From Bacilli bacterium (GTDB lineage Bacteria; Bacillota_I; Bacilli_A; RF39; UBA660), in contig JAFUTR010000057.1 in assembly GCA_017477845.1 (NCBI GenBank), forward strand, positions 1-53,014: 53,014 bases of DNA, written 5' to 3'. Shown here piece by piece: positions 25,538-34,873 of the stretch. Every line of letters begins with the position of its first letter. Positions within the stretch are counted from its first letter, which is position 1. Both the position numbers and the translations under genes were made by a program. Under the pieces are notes generated by a model that had not been told where the DNA came from, did no database searches, and saw nothing but the letters and a program-made list of their open reading frames with translations.

Positions 25538-25582
25538 ATACTTTAAAACTATAAAAATATACTTAAATGAAAGGAGTATATT

Positions 25583-26407
25583 GTGAATTATATTGTAGAA
25601 AAAGGAGATACACTCTATGGTATTGCTAAAAAGTTTAATACATCAGTGCAAAAAATAAAAGAATTAAATAATCTTAGTACAAATAATATAAGTATTGGGC
25701 AGAGTCTAAAAGTTCTTGAAAATAGTGATAAAGAACCAATGGAATGTATTGTTTATACAGTAAAAAAAGGTGATAGTCTTTATGCAATTGCGAAAAAATA
25801 TAATACTACTGTCGATGAAATAAAAAGATACAATAATTTAAAAACAAATCTATTAAATATAGGAGATAGAATTGTTATACCTTGTAATGTAGAATACGAC
25901 TATGATTCTTTTGAGAATAATTACGTTGATTATATAGTTGTAAAAGGAGATACGCTTTATAGCATTGCAAATAAATTTGGAACAACAGTAGATAATATTA
26001 AATCTTTAAATGATTTAAATAATAATAATCTAACTATAGGAATGAAACTAATAGTAGATGATAAGAAAAATGTATCACCAGTTTTAGAGTGTTTTGGAGA
26101 ATCTAATTACGAAAATAATAATTATATAAATTATACAGTTGTTAAAAATGATAATTTATATGATTTAGCAAGAAAATATGATACATCTGTTGAAACAATA
26201 AAAAGATTAAATAATTTAACAACCAATAACTTAAGTATAGGGCAAATACTTAAAATACCTAAGGATAAAGAAAATAATTACATAGTTCAAAAAGGTGAAA
26301 GCCTTTATAGTATTGCTAAAAAGTTTAATACGACTGTTGATGATTTAAAAAAGAAAAACAACTTGGCTACTAACTTAATTAGTGTTGGTCAAGAATTAAA
26401 AGTTTAA
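25583..26407 (+). CDS. Protein of five LysM domains, without signal peptide
   Basis: 274 residues made almost wholly of five LysM modules (starts YIVEKGDTLYGIAKKFN, YTVKKGDSLYAIAKKYN, YIVVKGDTLYSIANKFG, YTVVKNDNLYDLARKYD, YIVQKGESLYSIAKKFN). LysM binds peptidoglycan or chitin-like glycans. The lack of any export signal is like LysM proteins made in the spore mother cell and laid on the forespore (SafA-like). The start is GTG at 25583 with AAAGGAG. It heads a three-gene operon. Confidence 0.85.
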   Translation: MNYIVEKGDTLYGIAKKFNTSVQKIKELNNLSTNNISIGQSLKVLENSDKEPMECIVYTVKKGDSLYAIAKKYNTTVDEIKRYNNLKTNLLNIGDRIVIPCNVEYDYDSFENNYVDYIVVKGDTLYSIANKFGTTVDNIKSLNDLNNNNLTIGMKLIVDDKKNVSPVLECFGESNYENNNYINYTVVKNDNLYDLARKYDTSVETIKRLNNLTTNNLSIGQILKIPKDKENNYIVQKGESLYSIAKKFNTTVDDLKKKNNLATNLISVGQELKV

Positions 26408-26416
26408 GGAGATTTT

Positions 26417-26836
26417 ATGACTTATTATTTTGATAGTGATGAATTTAGAAGGACTGGAATGTATAAGAATTTTATGAATATTCATGATGGAACAGGAATA
26501 TTAAAAGTTGAAGCATCAACTGCAAGTCTAGCATATCCATTAAGTGATGTAGAAATAGAAGTATCGAAAATATTTGGAGAAGATAAAGTAATATTCTATG
26601 AAGGGAAAACAAATGAATCAGGTATAATTGAATCTATCATCTTACCAACAAGAAAAATATCTAAAGAAATAGAAGATGTGTCAGATATTTTTTATACTAC
26701 TTATGACTTATTTGCTAAAGATAGTAAATATGATGTAGAAAAAAAATATGATGTTTCTATCTTCGATGATATAAAAGTAATTCAACCAGTAACATTTCCA
26801 GTTGATGAATTAAATAATGGTGAGATAAATGAATGA
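26417..26836 (+). CDS. Unknown protein with a beta-sandwich (carboxypeptidase-regulatory-like) region
   Basis: 139 residues. Residues about 25-75 (GILKVEASTASLAYPLSDVE, EGKTNESGIIESIILP) look like a prealbumin/carboxypeptidase-regulatory repeat; the rest is acidic and unrecognised. It lies 9 bp after the LysM gene and overlaps the next gene by 8 bp. No signal peptide is present. Its place suggests it works with the two glycan-binding neighbours. Confidence 0.6.
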   Translation: MTYYFDSDEFRRTGMYKNFMNIHDGTGILKVEASTASLAYPLSDVEIEVSKIFGEDKVIFYEGKTNESGIIESIILPTRKISKEIEDVSDIFYTTYDLFAKDSKYDVEKKYDVSIFDDIKVIQPVTFPVDELNNGEINE

Positions 26837-28175
26837 AAGAGTAAATTATCCCACTATACCTACTAATGTAGTAGTTCATCTAGGTCCACCAAATGAAGCA
26901 GCCAGAAACATTAGTGTCCCATTTACTTCATATATAAAAAATGTAGCATCTAGTGAAATATATCCAACATGGCCTGATGCTGCAATAGAAGCAAATATTT
27001 TAGCAATTATATCTTTTACATTAAATAGAATATATAATGAATGGTACCCATCAAGAGGATATAACTTTAATATAACTTCTCTTCCTAAATATGACCAAAC
27101 ATATATTGAAGATAAAGAATACTTTGATGTAATATCAAAAAAAGTAGATCAAATATTTAATAATTACATTTATAGAGAAGGGCAAGTACAACCATTATTT
27201 GCAGTATATTGCGATGGAAGAGTTACAACATGCGAAGGATTATCACAGTGGGGAAGTGTATCACTTGCAAAACAAGGTAAAACTGCGTTAGAAATATTAA
27301 GATACTATTATGGAAATGTTAATATATTTAAGAATGCACCTATTGGAGAAATAACAGAAACTTATCCAGGATATGTTTTAGAATTAGGAGAAGCAGGCGA
27401 TCAAGTTAAAATAATTCAAAGTGAATTAAATAGAATAAGGACTAATTATCCAGCTATTCCTAAAATAAGTAAAGTAAATGGTATTTATGGAGTAGAAACT
27501 GAAAACTCTGTTAAAAAATTTCAAGAAGTTTTTAACCTTACTGTAACTGGTAAAGTTGATTATTCGACTTGGTATAAAATTAAATATATTTATAATGCAG
27601 TTAAAAGATTAAATGATTTATACTCTGAAGGAATAAAAGAAGGCGAATCAATTGTTACATTTTCAAGTAAACTAAGTTATGGTGATACAGGCCTATTTGT
27701 TAAAGGACTACATTATTATTTAAAAACAATAGCATTTTTTGATCCAAGTTTGCCCATATTAGATGTAAATGGAGTATATAATGATAATACTAAATCGATG
27801 GTTATTAATTTTCAAAATAGATATAATTTACCTGCAACTGGGGAAGTTGATGCCAAAACATGGACGAAAATAAGAGATGTATACTTAGATTTAATTAATA
27901 ATGTTCCACTTGAATATGTAGAATATAGAGATGAATTTTATCCTGGAAGAGTAATGTCTATTGGCATGAGTGGAGAAGATATAAGAAGACTTCAAAGATA
28001 TTTATATGCGATTTGTACAAAATATAAGAACATTCCAGGTGTAAGAGTAACAGGAGTATTTGATGATTTAACTGAAAGTTCTGTAATAACTCTTCAAAAA
28101 AAGTTTGATATAGAAGAAAGTGGTGCAGTAGGCCCAACATTTTGGACTGATTTAGTAGAATATGCTAAAGAATGA
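26829..28175 (+). CDS. SpoIID-like protein with three peptidoglycan-binding domains
   Basis: 448 residues. The N-terminal half resembles a SpoIID/LytB-type region (PFTSYIKNVASSEIYPTW, AIEANILAIISFTLNRIYNE, CDGRVTTCEGLSQWGSVSLA, ALEILRYYYG). Three PGB_1-type domains follow (LELGEAGDQVKIIQSELN; LSYGDTGLFVKGLHYYL; MSIGMSGEDIRRLQRYLY). Such proteins process or bind glycan strands during engulfment or cortex formation. There is no signal peptide. Together with the LysM gene it supports a spore-envelope operon, which is inference. Confidence 0.8.
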   Translation: MNERVNYPTIPTNVVVHLGPPNEAARNISVPFTSYIKNVASSEIYPTWPDAAIEANILAIISFTLNRIYNEWYPSRGYNFNITSLPKYDQTYIEDKEYFDVISKKVDQIFNNYIYREGQVQPLFAVYCDGRVTTCEGLSQWGSVSLAKQGKTALEILRYYYGNVNIFKNAPIGEITETYPGYVLELGEAGDQVKIIQSELNRIRTNYPAIPKISKVNGIYGVETENSVKKFQEVFNLTVTGKVDYSTWYKIKYIYNAVKRLNDLYSEGIKEGESIVTFSSKLSYGDTGLFVKGLHYYLKTIAFFDPSLPILDVNGVYNDNTKSMVINFQNRYNLPATGEVDAKTWTKIRDVYLDLINNVPLEYVEYRDEFYPGRVMSIGMSGEDIRRLQRYLYAICTKYKNIPGVRVTGVFDDLTESSVITLQKKFDIEESGAVGPTFWTDLVEYAKE

Positions 28176-28196
28176 GAGAAAATCTCATTTTTAATT
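28171..28196 (+). terminator. Terminator after the SpoIID-like gene
   Basis: ATGAGA-GAAAA-TCTCAT stem overlapping the stop codon, then TTTTTAA. Confidence 0.7.
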
Positions 28197-28223
28197 GAAA
28201 AAAATTGTATTATATGGTATAAT
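28195..28223 (+). promoter_or_regulatory. Promoter of the acyl-CoA synthetase-like gene
   Basis: TTGAAA (28195-28200), exactly 17 nt, TATAAT (28218-28223), 27 bp before the GTG start. Confidence 0.8.
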
Positions 28224-28250
28224 ACCTGTAGTTTTAAAGGGGGATTATAA

Positions 28251-30050
28251 GTGAAAGAAGAACTTAAATACTTAAAAAACTTAATTTTAAATGAACAAAA
28301 AACAGGTAATCCATATTATGACAAGCCATGGGAAAATGGAAAATCATATTTTGAAAGGAATCCTATTATTCCAAATTTTAGCGTATATAATACGATTAAA
28401 CTATTGAATACTTTTTATCAAAATAAAACAGCAATAGATTGTATCGACTTACAAGTTAATTACAGAGAAATGTTTAATGATTCAGTTACTATTTCATTAG
28501 CCTTAAAAGAATTAGGAGTTAAAAAAGGTGATATAGTTGGAATTTGTATGCCAAATTACTATCAAGCTGTAGCTTCATTTCTTGCATGCAATAGAATAGG
28601 GGCAATTACAACTTTTATTAATTCAAGTGCAACTAAAAAGGAAATAACAGATTATTTAAATTTATATGAATCTAATATTTTTATAAATTTTGATTCAACA
28701 AAGGAAAATAATCTAGATATTAAAAAGAATACAAATGTTAAATACATTATAACTTTAAGCAAAGAAAATAGAAGTAATTTAGATTTAAAATCCAATTATA
28801 AAATAACAAGCGATGATGATTTAATAGATTTTAATAGTTTGGAATCAATTTCAAAATATCAAAAAAAGCATATAGAAAATGTAAAAGGTAGCGATGATTC
28901 TTTAATTCTATATACCAGTGGAACAACAGGAAAACCAAAATCTGTAGTATTAACAAATAGGAATATTGTTGCAGCAGGAATATATCAAAAAAATACATGT
29001 CTAACAGACAATGTTAAAGGTGACAAAACATTAGTTTGTGTTCCGTTTACCTATCCATATGGTTTTTGCACCTCAACGTTATTATCTCTTATGAGTAACA
29101 AAACTGCGATACTTGGACCAGATTTATCAAAAGAAACAATTAATTATTATTTATCTAAAAAACCAAATATTATATTTGGCTCTCCAGCATTGCTTGAATT
29201 AATTATGAATAATGCACCAAATGAACAAGATTTATCATCTATTTCAAATTTTGTTTCAGGAGGAGACTTTTTAACACCTCAAGCAGCAAAAAGAGGGCAA
29301 GAGTTTTTTGAAAAACATGGTGCAAAAAATATTGAGATAAGTAACGGATCAGGGAATGCAGAAACTGTTAGTTGTGGTACAGGACAGACAGGAATTAAAA
29401 TAAAACCCGAAACTGCTGGTGTAGTTTTAGTTGGTACAGATGCAATGATTATAGATCCAGAAACAATGCAACAAAAAAACATTGGAGAAGAAGGAATGCT
29501 ATGTATCTCTGGAGAGCACGTATTCAAAGAATATTACAAAGATGAGGAAAAAACAAAGGAAGCAAAGTTTAATTACGATGGTAAGACATTCTTCAAAACA
29601 GGAACAATGGGATTTATAGATGATGAAGGATACTTTAATTTAACTGGAAGGATGTCAAGATTTTATATTATGTCAACGCTTAATAAAGTATATTTAGATC
29701 ACGTTCAGTCTATTATATCATCATTTGATTGTGTAAAAGATTGTGCGGTTGTAAAAGTAGTTGATGAGGATATGCTTTATGTAAACAAAGTATATATTGA
29801 GTTGAATGATAATTACAAAAACATGGACATAAATGAAATAATAAGTTATATTGATTCCTTGTGTAGAAATTCTTCACCAGAAGACACGAAGACAGAAGAA
29901 CAATTAATGTGGTATGAAGTTCCAAAATATATAGAAATAGTTGATAGCCTACCAAGAAAACCAGGAACAGAAAAAATAAACTATGGATTATTAGAACAAG
30001 ATGCATCTGAAAAAAAAGTAAAACATTTAAACATAATATTAAAAAGATAA
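28251..30050 (+). CDS. AMP-dependent acyl-CoA synthetase/ligase family enzyme
   Basis: 599-residue adenylate-forming enzyme. P-loop motif LILYTSGTTGKPKSVVLTN, substrate-pocket motif ISNGSGNAET, and the hinge-region FKTGTMGFIDDEGYFNLTGR. The C-terminal catalytic Lys region reads LPRKPGTEKINY, consistent with the family (Lys in PRKPGTxK). It activates a carboxylic acid as acyl-AMP; the acyl acceptor (CoA or a carrier) is unknown. GGGGG precedes the GTG at 28251. It is a single-gene unit with its own promoter and terminator. Confidence 0.85.
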   Translation: MKEELKYLKNLILNEQKTGNPYYDKPWENGKSYFERNPIIPNFSVYNTIKLLNTFYQNKTAIDCIDLQVNYREMFNDSVTISLALKELGVKKGDIVGICMPNYYQAVASFLACNRIGAITTFINSSATKKEITDYLNLYESNIFINFDSTKENNLDIKKNTNVKYIITLSKENRSNLDLKSNYKITSDDDLIDFNSLESISKYQKKHIENVKGSDDSLILYTSGTTGKPKSVVLTNRNIVAAGIYQKNTCLTDNVKGDKTLVCVPFTYPYGFCTSTLLSLMSNKTAILGPDLSKETINYYLSKKPNIIFGSPALLELIMNNAPNEQDLSSISNFVSGGDFLTPQAAKRGQEFFEKHGAKNIEISNGSGNAETVSCGTGQTGIKIKPETAGVVLVGTDAMIIDPETMQQKNIGEEGMLCISGEHVFKEYYKDEEKTKEAKFNYDGKTFFKTGTMGFIDDEGYFNLTGRMSRFYIMSTLNKVYLDHVQSIISSFDCVKDCAVVKVVDEDMLYVNKVYIELNDNYKNMDINEIISYIDSLCRNSSPEDTKTEEQLMWYEVPKYIEIVDSLPRKPGTEKINYGLLEQDASEKKVKHLNIILKR

Positions 30051-30072
30051 TCATTGATGGTTATCTTTTTTT
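30044..30072 (+). terminator. Terminator after the acyl-CoA synthetase-like gene
   Basis: AGATAATCA and TGGTTATCT pair, followed by TTTTTT. Confidence 0.75.
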
Positions 30073-30102
30073 GTGCTATCATTAATAATAGGAGATGGTA
30101 CA

Positions 30103-32004
30103 ATGGGAAGTGGTATATTTTTTCCAATATGTGCAATACCATTTAGTATTACAGTAATTCTTCTTTTTTACTTTAAAGGACATGTTAAACACGTAGAAAC
30201 AAGAATATATGAAGTTTTAATTATATCAAATTTTATTGGTTTAATTATAGAATTATTATGTACTTATGCTTCAAGTATTTATAATGATTATTCGTTCATT
30301 AGTAATATTATTTATAAAGGGTATTTGCTATACATAATAACATGGATATCGACATTGGTATATTATATATATTGTGTTACAAAAAAAGAAGTTGAATATA
30401 ATCCAAACCGATACAAATATTTTTTTATTTATTATCTTGTTAATATAATATTTTTAACAGTTTTACCAATAGATGTTGTAATAGAAAATGATTTCAAAAC
30501 TAGATATACAACAGGATTAGCAGTATATTATACGTATCTTATTACTTTAATAGCAATAATATCTATTATCTTTTTAATAATTAAAAACTATAAGACAATT
30601 AATAATAAAAAAATGATTCCAATTTATGTGTTTTTGATATTAGGAGGTATTAGTACTTCAATCCAATTCTATAATCCAGAGATACTTATGGGTACATATA
30701 TTGAGACATTAATTTCAGTTATAATGTTTTTCACAATAGAAAACCCAGATGTAAAGATGCTTGAAGCAATGGAACTTGCAAAGAATCAAGCAGAGAAAGC
30801 AAATAGAGCAAAGAGTGATTTCTTATCAAGTATGTCACATGAAATAAGAACTCCTCTAAATGCAATCGTGGGATTGTCAGAAGATATAGGAACATTTAAA
30901 GATGAAGTACCAGATCAAGTAAAAGAAGATGCTGAAGACATAATTAATGCATCAGAAACACTTCTAGAAATAGTGGGAAATATACTTGATATAAGTAAGA
31001 TAGAATCAGAGAAAATGGAGATAGTAGAAATACCATATAACTTCAAGAAAGATATAGAAACACTAGCTAAAATAAATGCCGTAAGAATAGGGGAAAAACC
31101 AATAAACTTCAAATATCATATAGCAGAAGATATCCCATATGAATTATTAGGAGATAAAACACATGTAAAACAAATAATAAATAACTTACTATCAAATGCT
31201 ATAAAATATACAAACGAAGGAGAAATAAACTTCTCAGTAAACTGTATAAACCAAAATGGAATATGTGACCTTGTAATAACAGTTCAAGATACAGGAATAG
31301 GAATAAAGAAAGAAAATATTGAAAAACTATTTACTAAGTTCGAGCGACTTGATGTAGAGAAAAACACAACTGTAGAGGGAACAGGATTAGGACTAGCTAT
31401 AACAAAACAATTAATCGAAATGATGGGTGGAAGAATAAACGTTCAAAGCACATACGGAAAAGGTTCATTATTTATGGTTAACTTACCACAAAAAATAGGT
31501 AAGATGGAAAGTGAAGCAGAAACACAAAGCAAGTTTGAAAGAACAATGGTAATACCAAAAATAACTGATACAAAAATAGAACCTACAATAACAGAACCGC
31601 CAAAAGTAGAAGGAATACCTTCAATTGGAAGTTATGGAGCAAAGAGAATCTTACTTGCAGATGACAATAAACTAAATATAAAAGTAGCGCGTCGTGCCTT
31701 AAAAGATTTTAACTTCGAAATAGATGAAGTATATGATGGAGTAGAAGCAGTAAAAAAAGTAAGAGAAGGAATACATTATGACTTAATACTAATGGACATA
31801 ATGATGCCAAATATGAATGGAGAAAAAGCATTCGAAGAATTAAAGAAAGATGAAAACTTTAATATACCAACAATAGCACTTACAGCAGATGCATTAGCAG
31901 GAGCCCAAGAACATTATAAACAAGTAGGATTTTATGATTATCTTGCTAAACCTTTTACAAGGGATCAAATAAAAGAAAAATTAGATATAATTTGGAAACA
32001 ATAA
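30103..32004 (+). CDS. Hybrid sensor histidine kinase with receiver domain
   Basis: 633-residue membrane kinase. Residues 1 to about 215 hold six or seven membrane segments without a known sensor fold. The HisKA domain has SSMSHEIRTPLNAIVG (phosphoacceptor His near 245). The ATPase domain shows NNLLSNAIKYTNEG (N box), DTGIGI (G1) and EGTGLGLAITKQ (G2). A C-terminal receiver domain has ADDNKLN and DLILMDIMMPNMNG with the phosphoacceptor Asp, plus the conserved Lys in LAKPFT. No output domain or partner regulator is near. The start is ATG 30103 after AGGAG; the longer frame to 30073 has no ribosome-binding site. Confidence 0.9.
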   Translation: MGSGIFFPICAIPFSITVILLFYFKGHVKHVETRIYEVLIISNFIGLIIELLCTYASSIYNDYSFISNIIYKGYLLYIITWISTLVYYIYCVTKKEVEYNPNRYKYFFIYYLVNIIFLTVLPIDVVIENDFKTRYTTGLAVYYTYLITLIAIISIIFLIIKNYKTINNKKMIPIYVFLILGGISTSIQFYNPEILMGTYIETLISVIMFFTIENPDVKMLEAMELAKNQAEKANRAKSDFLSSMSHEIRTPLNAIVGLSEDIGTFKDEVPDQVKEDAEDIINASETLLEIVGNILDISKIESEKMEIVEIPYNFKKDIETLAKINAVRIGEKPINFKYHIAEDIPYELLGDKTHVKQIINNLLSNAIKYTNEGEINFSVNCINQNGICDLVITVQDTGIGIKKENIEKLFTKFERLDVEKNTTVEGTGLGLAITKQLIEMMGGRINVQSTYGKGSLFMVNLPQKIGKMESEAETQSKFERTMVIPKITDTKIEPTITEPPKVEGIPSIGSYGAKRILLADDNKLNIKVARRALKDFNFEIDEVYDGVEAVKKVREGIHYDLILMDIMMPNMNGEKAFEELKKDENFNIPTIALTADALAGAQEHYKQVGFYDYLAKPFTRDQIKEKLDIIWKQ

Positions 32005-32006
32005 AA

Positions 32007-32036
32007 AAATGTAGGATCTTTTTCCTACATTTTTAA
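32007..32036. terminator. Bidirectional terminator
   Basis: AAATGTAGGA and TCCTACATTT form a strong stem flanked by A and T runs, between convergent genes. Confidence 0.85.
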
Positions 32037-32539
32037 ATTGTAATAGTTGTATCCATTCCTTTGAGAGATGTAAAAATTCCCAAAGTCTCATTTTTAATTG
32101 CTTCAAATTTATCTTCAAGTATTTTTATTTCATTTCTTAATTCAGCTATTCTAGAACTATTTTTTATGTTTCCTTCATTATCAACATCACTTTCAAGTTC
32201 ACTAATCTCTTGATTCTTTTCACTAATGCTTTTGTTAATTGATTCAAGTTCAGTAACTTTATTTATTATAGTACTAGAATCACTTAACATCTTTTTGAGA
32301 ACATTAGAAATTGAAGTATTTATCTTGTTATAAACATTATTTAAATAAGTAAATTTCTCTAAAACAGCATCTTTATTTTTACTATTATAATATTCATTTA
32401 CTCCATCTTTCGCAGTATTGTTTGCACTAACTGTATCAGTTAATTTACTAGATATTTCAGTTATAGTTGAATTCATTTTATCTAGGGAAGGAGAAACAGT
32501 ACTTTTAAAAGTAACTAATTCTTGTGGAATCGTACCCAT
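32033..32539 (-). CDS. Coiled-coil protein of the WXG cluster
   Basis: 168 residues, entirely helical, with a long coiled coil (LESINKSISEKNQEISELES) and no Trp or Cys. Not recognised as a family. It is the last of four tightly spaced minus-strand genes (1 bp from the previous one), so it likely works with the WXG100-like proteins, for example as a secretion partner or structural subunit. Confidence 0.65.
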   Translation of the reverse strand: MGTIPQELVTFKSTVSPSLDKMNSTITEISSKLTDTVSANNTAKDGVNEYYNSKNKDAVLEKFTYLNNVYNKINTSISNVLKKMLSDSSTIINKVTELESINKSISEKNQEISELESDVDNEGNIKNSSRIAELRNEIKILEDKFEAIKNETLGIFTSLKGMDTTITI

Positions 32540-32540
32540 A

Positions 32541-32855
32541 TTATTTTCCTCCTTCTACTATTTTTTCATCAACTAAATTGCTAGTTGTATCATCTTCTAA
32601 AACATAATTTGCATTAACAACATTTTCTAAAAATTCAATATCAGTTCTTAAAGTATTTTTAACATTTTCTAAGTTTGTATAGAAGTTATTAAAATCGTGA
32701 AAAACATTTTCTGATGTATCAGTTTTCCAATATTCTTTAAGGTTTTCTGTATCTCTTTTAATAATATCAAATAAATCAGTAAAATCATCTTCTATATCAA
32801 CTATTTTATCTATTTCTTCTTGTAGCCTTTCAGTATTAATTTTAACTATATTCAT
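32541..32855 (-). CDS. WXG100-like small helical protein
   Basis: 104 residues, two long helices separated by LKEYWKTDTSENVF, in which the W-x-T/S turn takes the place of the usual WxG. The size and hairpin pattern fit the ESAT-6/WXG100 superfamily of type VII secretion substrates. It lies 12 bp after the gene for a second WXG-type protein. Confidence 0.65.
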   Translation of the reverse strand: MNIVKINTERLQEEIDKIVDIEDDFTDLFDIIKRDTENLKEYWKTDTSENVFHDFNNFYTNLENVKNTLRTDIEFLENVVNANYVLEDDTTSNLVDEKIVEGGK

Positions 32856-32867
32856 AACTCACACCCA

Positions 32868-33164
32868 CTATCTTTTTTTCATCTTAGTTGTAAAATTACT
32901 ATCTATATTACTATGTTCTAATGCACTTTCTTTTAAAATCATACTTTTATCCTCTAAGAAACTTATAATATCATTTAACTCATAAATATGTTTAGAAAAA
33001 GATGCTTGAAAAATTGCACTATCTGTACCTTTCCATATACCATTAATATTATTAACTACTTCTTCAAGATACCTTTTCTTTTGTTTTATTTCTTCTGCCA
33101 TATTTTTATATTTTGTACCCATTTCGTATACTTTTTTACAATTAATATATATACTTTTTCCCAT
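32868..33164 (-). CDS. WXG100-family protein
   Basis: 98 residues with a central GIWKGTDS turn (WxG) between two helices, of classical ESAT-6 size. C-terminal part HIYELNDIISFLEDKS could present the YxxxD/E-type export signal of the family (YELND). This predicts export by a type VII (Ess/Yuk) system as a dimer, perhaps with the neighbouring 104-residue protein. No secretion ATPase is in the window. Confidence 0.75.
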   Translation of the reverse strand: MGKSIYINCKKVYEMGTKYKNMAEEIKQKKRYLEEVVNNINGIWKGTDSAIFQASFSKHIYELNDIISFLEDKSMILKESALEHSNIDSNFTTKMKKR

Positions 33165-33176
33165 TAGAACTCCTTT

Positions 33177-34751
33177 CTATTTCAAAGACTCTGTTATGAT
33201 AGTGTTCCTTGTAGTAGTATCAAGTTTATTAACTACTTCATAATATGATAAATCTTTTGATAAATATTCAAGATTAGTTTTTAATGCATCATTATTTTCA
33301 CCATTTAATAATTCTTCATATGATATAGAATTATCATCTGAAAGCTTATCAACTATAGTTTTAACTAATTCACTTTTTTCATCTTCAATAGGCAAATCCC
33401 CATCATATAGTTTTAACATTTTTTCACTTGTATTCTCATCATTTATTAAATCATCAATAACTTTTTTAAATGAAGAAATATTATTAAGAAATTTATCCTG
33501 ATTATAATTAGATTGATTATTATTTAGATACATAGTTATGATTTCTTTTGAGAATAGAGAAATCTTTTGTTCTTTTAAAATAGACATTAATGTAACTTGA
33601 ATTTCTTCTGCATTCATTTCAAGTATCTTTTTCTTTAAATCATCAGTAAGATTTGGGGATGCAAGAAGATATTTTTTTAATTCAGTAGCATAATCTGTAT
33701 TTGTAAGATATTGAAGAAAATTACTTGTAATATTACTTAAAGCTGTCATAAGTCCAATAAATGCATTTCTATCTAATTTACTTATTTCATTTTTAAACAC
33801 AGTATTAATATCAACTTTCTTCTTAGCATTATCAACTTTTGTGCTAGCTTTATGTGTTACTTCACTTTCACCACTTCCGTGAGATCCACCACTACTTCCT
33901 GAGTAATAATTCCCACCAGTTGAAGTAGTTGTATTTTTTTGTGTAATTTCAGCATCAGTTGTTTTTTGTTCATCTGTAGTAATTAAAAGATTTTTAGTAG
34001 TATTTAGTACTAATTCTTCAGCTTTTTGAAGAGCACTTTTTAAACTAGGAACATATCCTGTTGCAACTTCCACTGTCATTAAAGATGAAAACGCTCCTGT
34101 TACATCAACAGCTGAAATATCGATACTTTGAACCTTACTTGCCCAAGTATTACATATTGAATCTAACTGCTCAAAATCAATACTTAAAGAAATATCAGAT
34201 AAATCAAGTGCAGCTTCAGCCATTCCTAAGTCTCTATAAAGATTTAAATAGTTTTCTGCAAAACCAGTTCTTACGTCTCTATTTTCTTCGCTTTGGTTTC
34301 CACAACCTTCATATCCACGCATGAATGCTACAGTAGCATCATATAAACTATCTGCATTTTGCATATTTTCAAGTACATTTGAATAATGTCCTGACAATTC
34401 TTGTTCCAAAAAATATATTTGTAACTTTGTTGAACCAATACTACAACCAGTTTCTTTGGCTAAATCATAAAGCGCTTGCTTTCTAGTATAATATGTCCAA
34501 CTAGCAAGACCATATCCACCTTTGTCTTCAACAAAAGAAGTGTAACTTCCATTATCAACTGCTTCAGTATACTCTTCATCACTCAAGCCAGTATTTCTAT
34601 TTATTTTATTTTCAGCATTATTTGAAGTAATATGTGTTTCTGCCCAAAAATTACCCATTATAGCAGCAGAAGCATATTTACTCCCAGTAAATCTATATAA
34701 TTCTTGCCACATTTCTTCATCTGTCATATCATTTGAACCAATCCCGCTCAT
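33177..34751 (-). CDS. Lysozyme-domain protein linked to the WXG cluster
   Basis: 524 residues. Residues about 8-170 look like a phage tail-tip lysozyme domain (MWQELYRFTGSKYASAAIMG, NFWAETHITS with the likely catalytic Glu, GYGLASWTYYTRKQAL, YEGCGNQSEENRDVR). A WXG-like helical stretch follows (ICNTWASKVQSIDIS), then a Gly/Ser linker (about 283-300) and a long helical C-terminus. There is no signal peptide, fitting type VII export. The enzymatic domain is N-terminal, the reverse of LXG toxins. It is the first gene of a four-gene operon. It could cut host cell wall to let the export system through, or be an antibacterial effector. Confidence 0.75.
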   Translation of the reverse strand: MSGIGSNDMTDEEMWQELYRFTGSKYASAAIMGNFWAETHITSNNAENKINRNTGLSDEEYTEAVDNGSYTSFVEDKGGYGLASWTYYTRKQALYDLAKETGCSIGSTKLQIYFLEQELSGHYSNVLENMQNADSLYDATVAFMRGYEGCGNQSEENRDVRTGFAENYLNLYRDLGMAEAALDLSDISLSIDFEQLDSICNTWASKVQSIDISAVDVTGAFSSLMTVEVATGYVPSLKSALQKAEELVLNTTKNLLITTDEQKTTDAEITQKNTTTSTGGNYYSGSSGGSHGSGESEVTHKASTKVDNAKKKVDINTVFKNEISKLDRNAFIGLMTALSNITSNFLQYLTNTDYATELKKYLLASPNLTDDLKKKILEMNAEEIQVTLMSILKEQKISLFSKEIITMYLNNNQSNYNQDKFLNNISSFKKVIDDLINDENTSEKMLKLYDGDLPIEDEKSELVKTIVDKLSDDNSISYEELLNGENNDALKTNLEYLSKDLSYYEVVNKLDTTTRNTIITESLK

Positions 34752-34873
34752 AATATCCCACCTTAACGCTTCTTTATTATATATAGATAATTATAACTTA
34801 TTTAATTAAAAAAATGAAGTATCAATAGGAAAAAGTTGAACAATATGATATAATAACTAACTTGAGGGATAAT

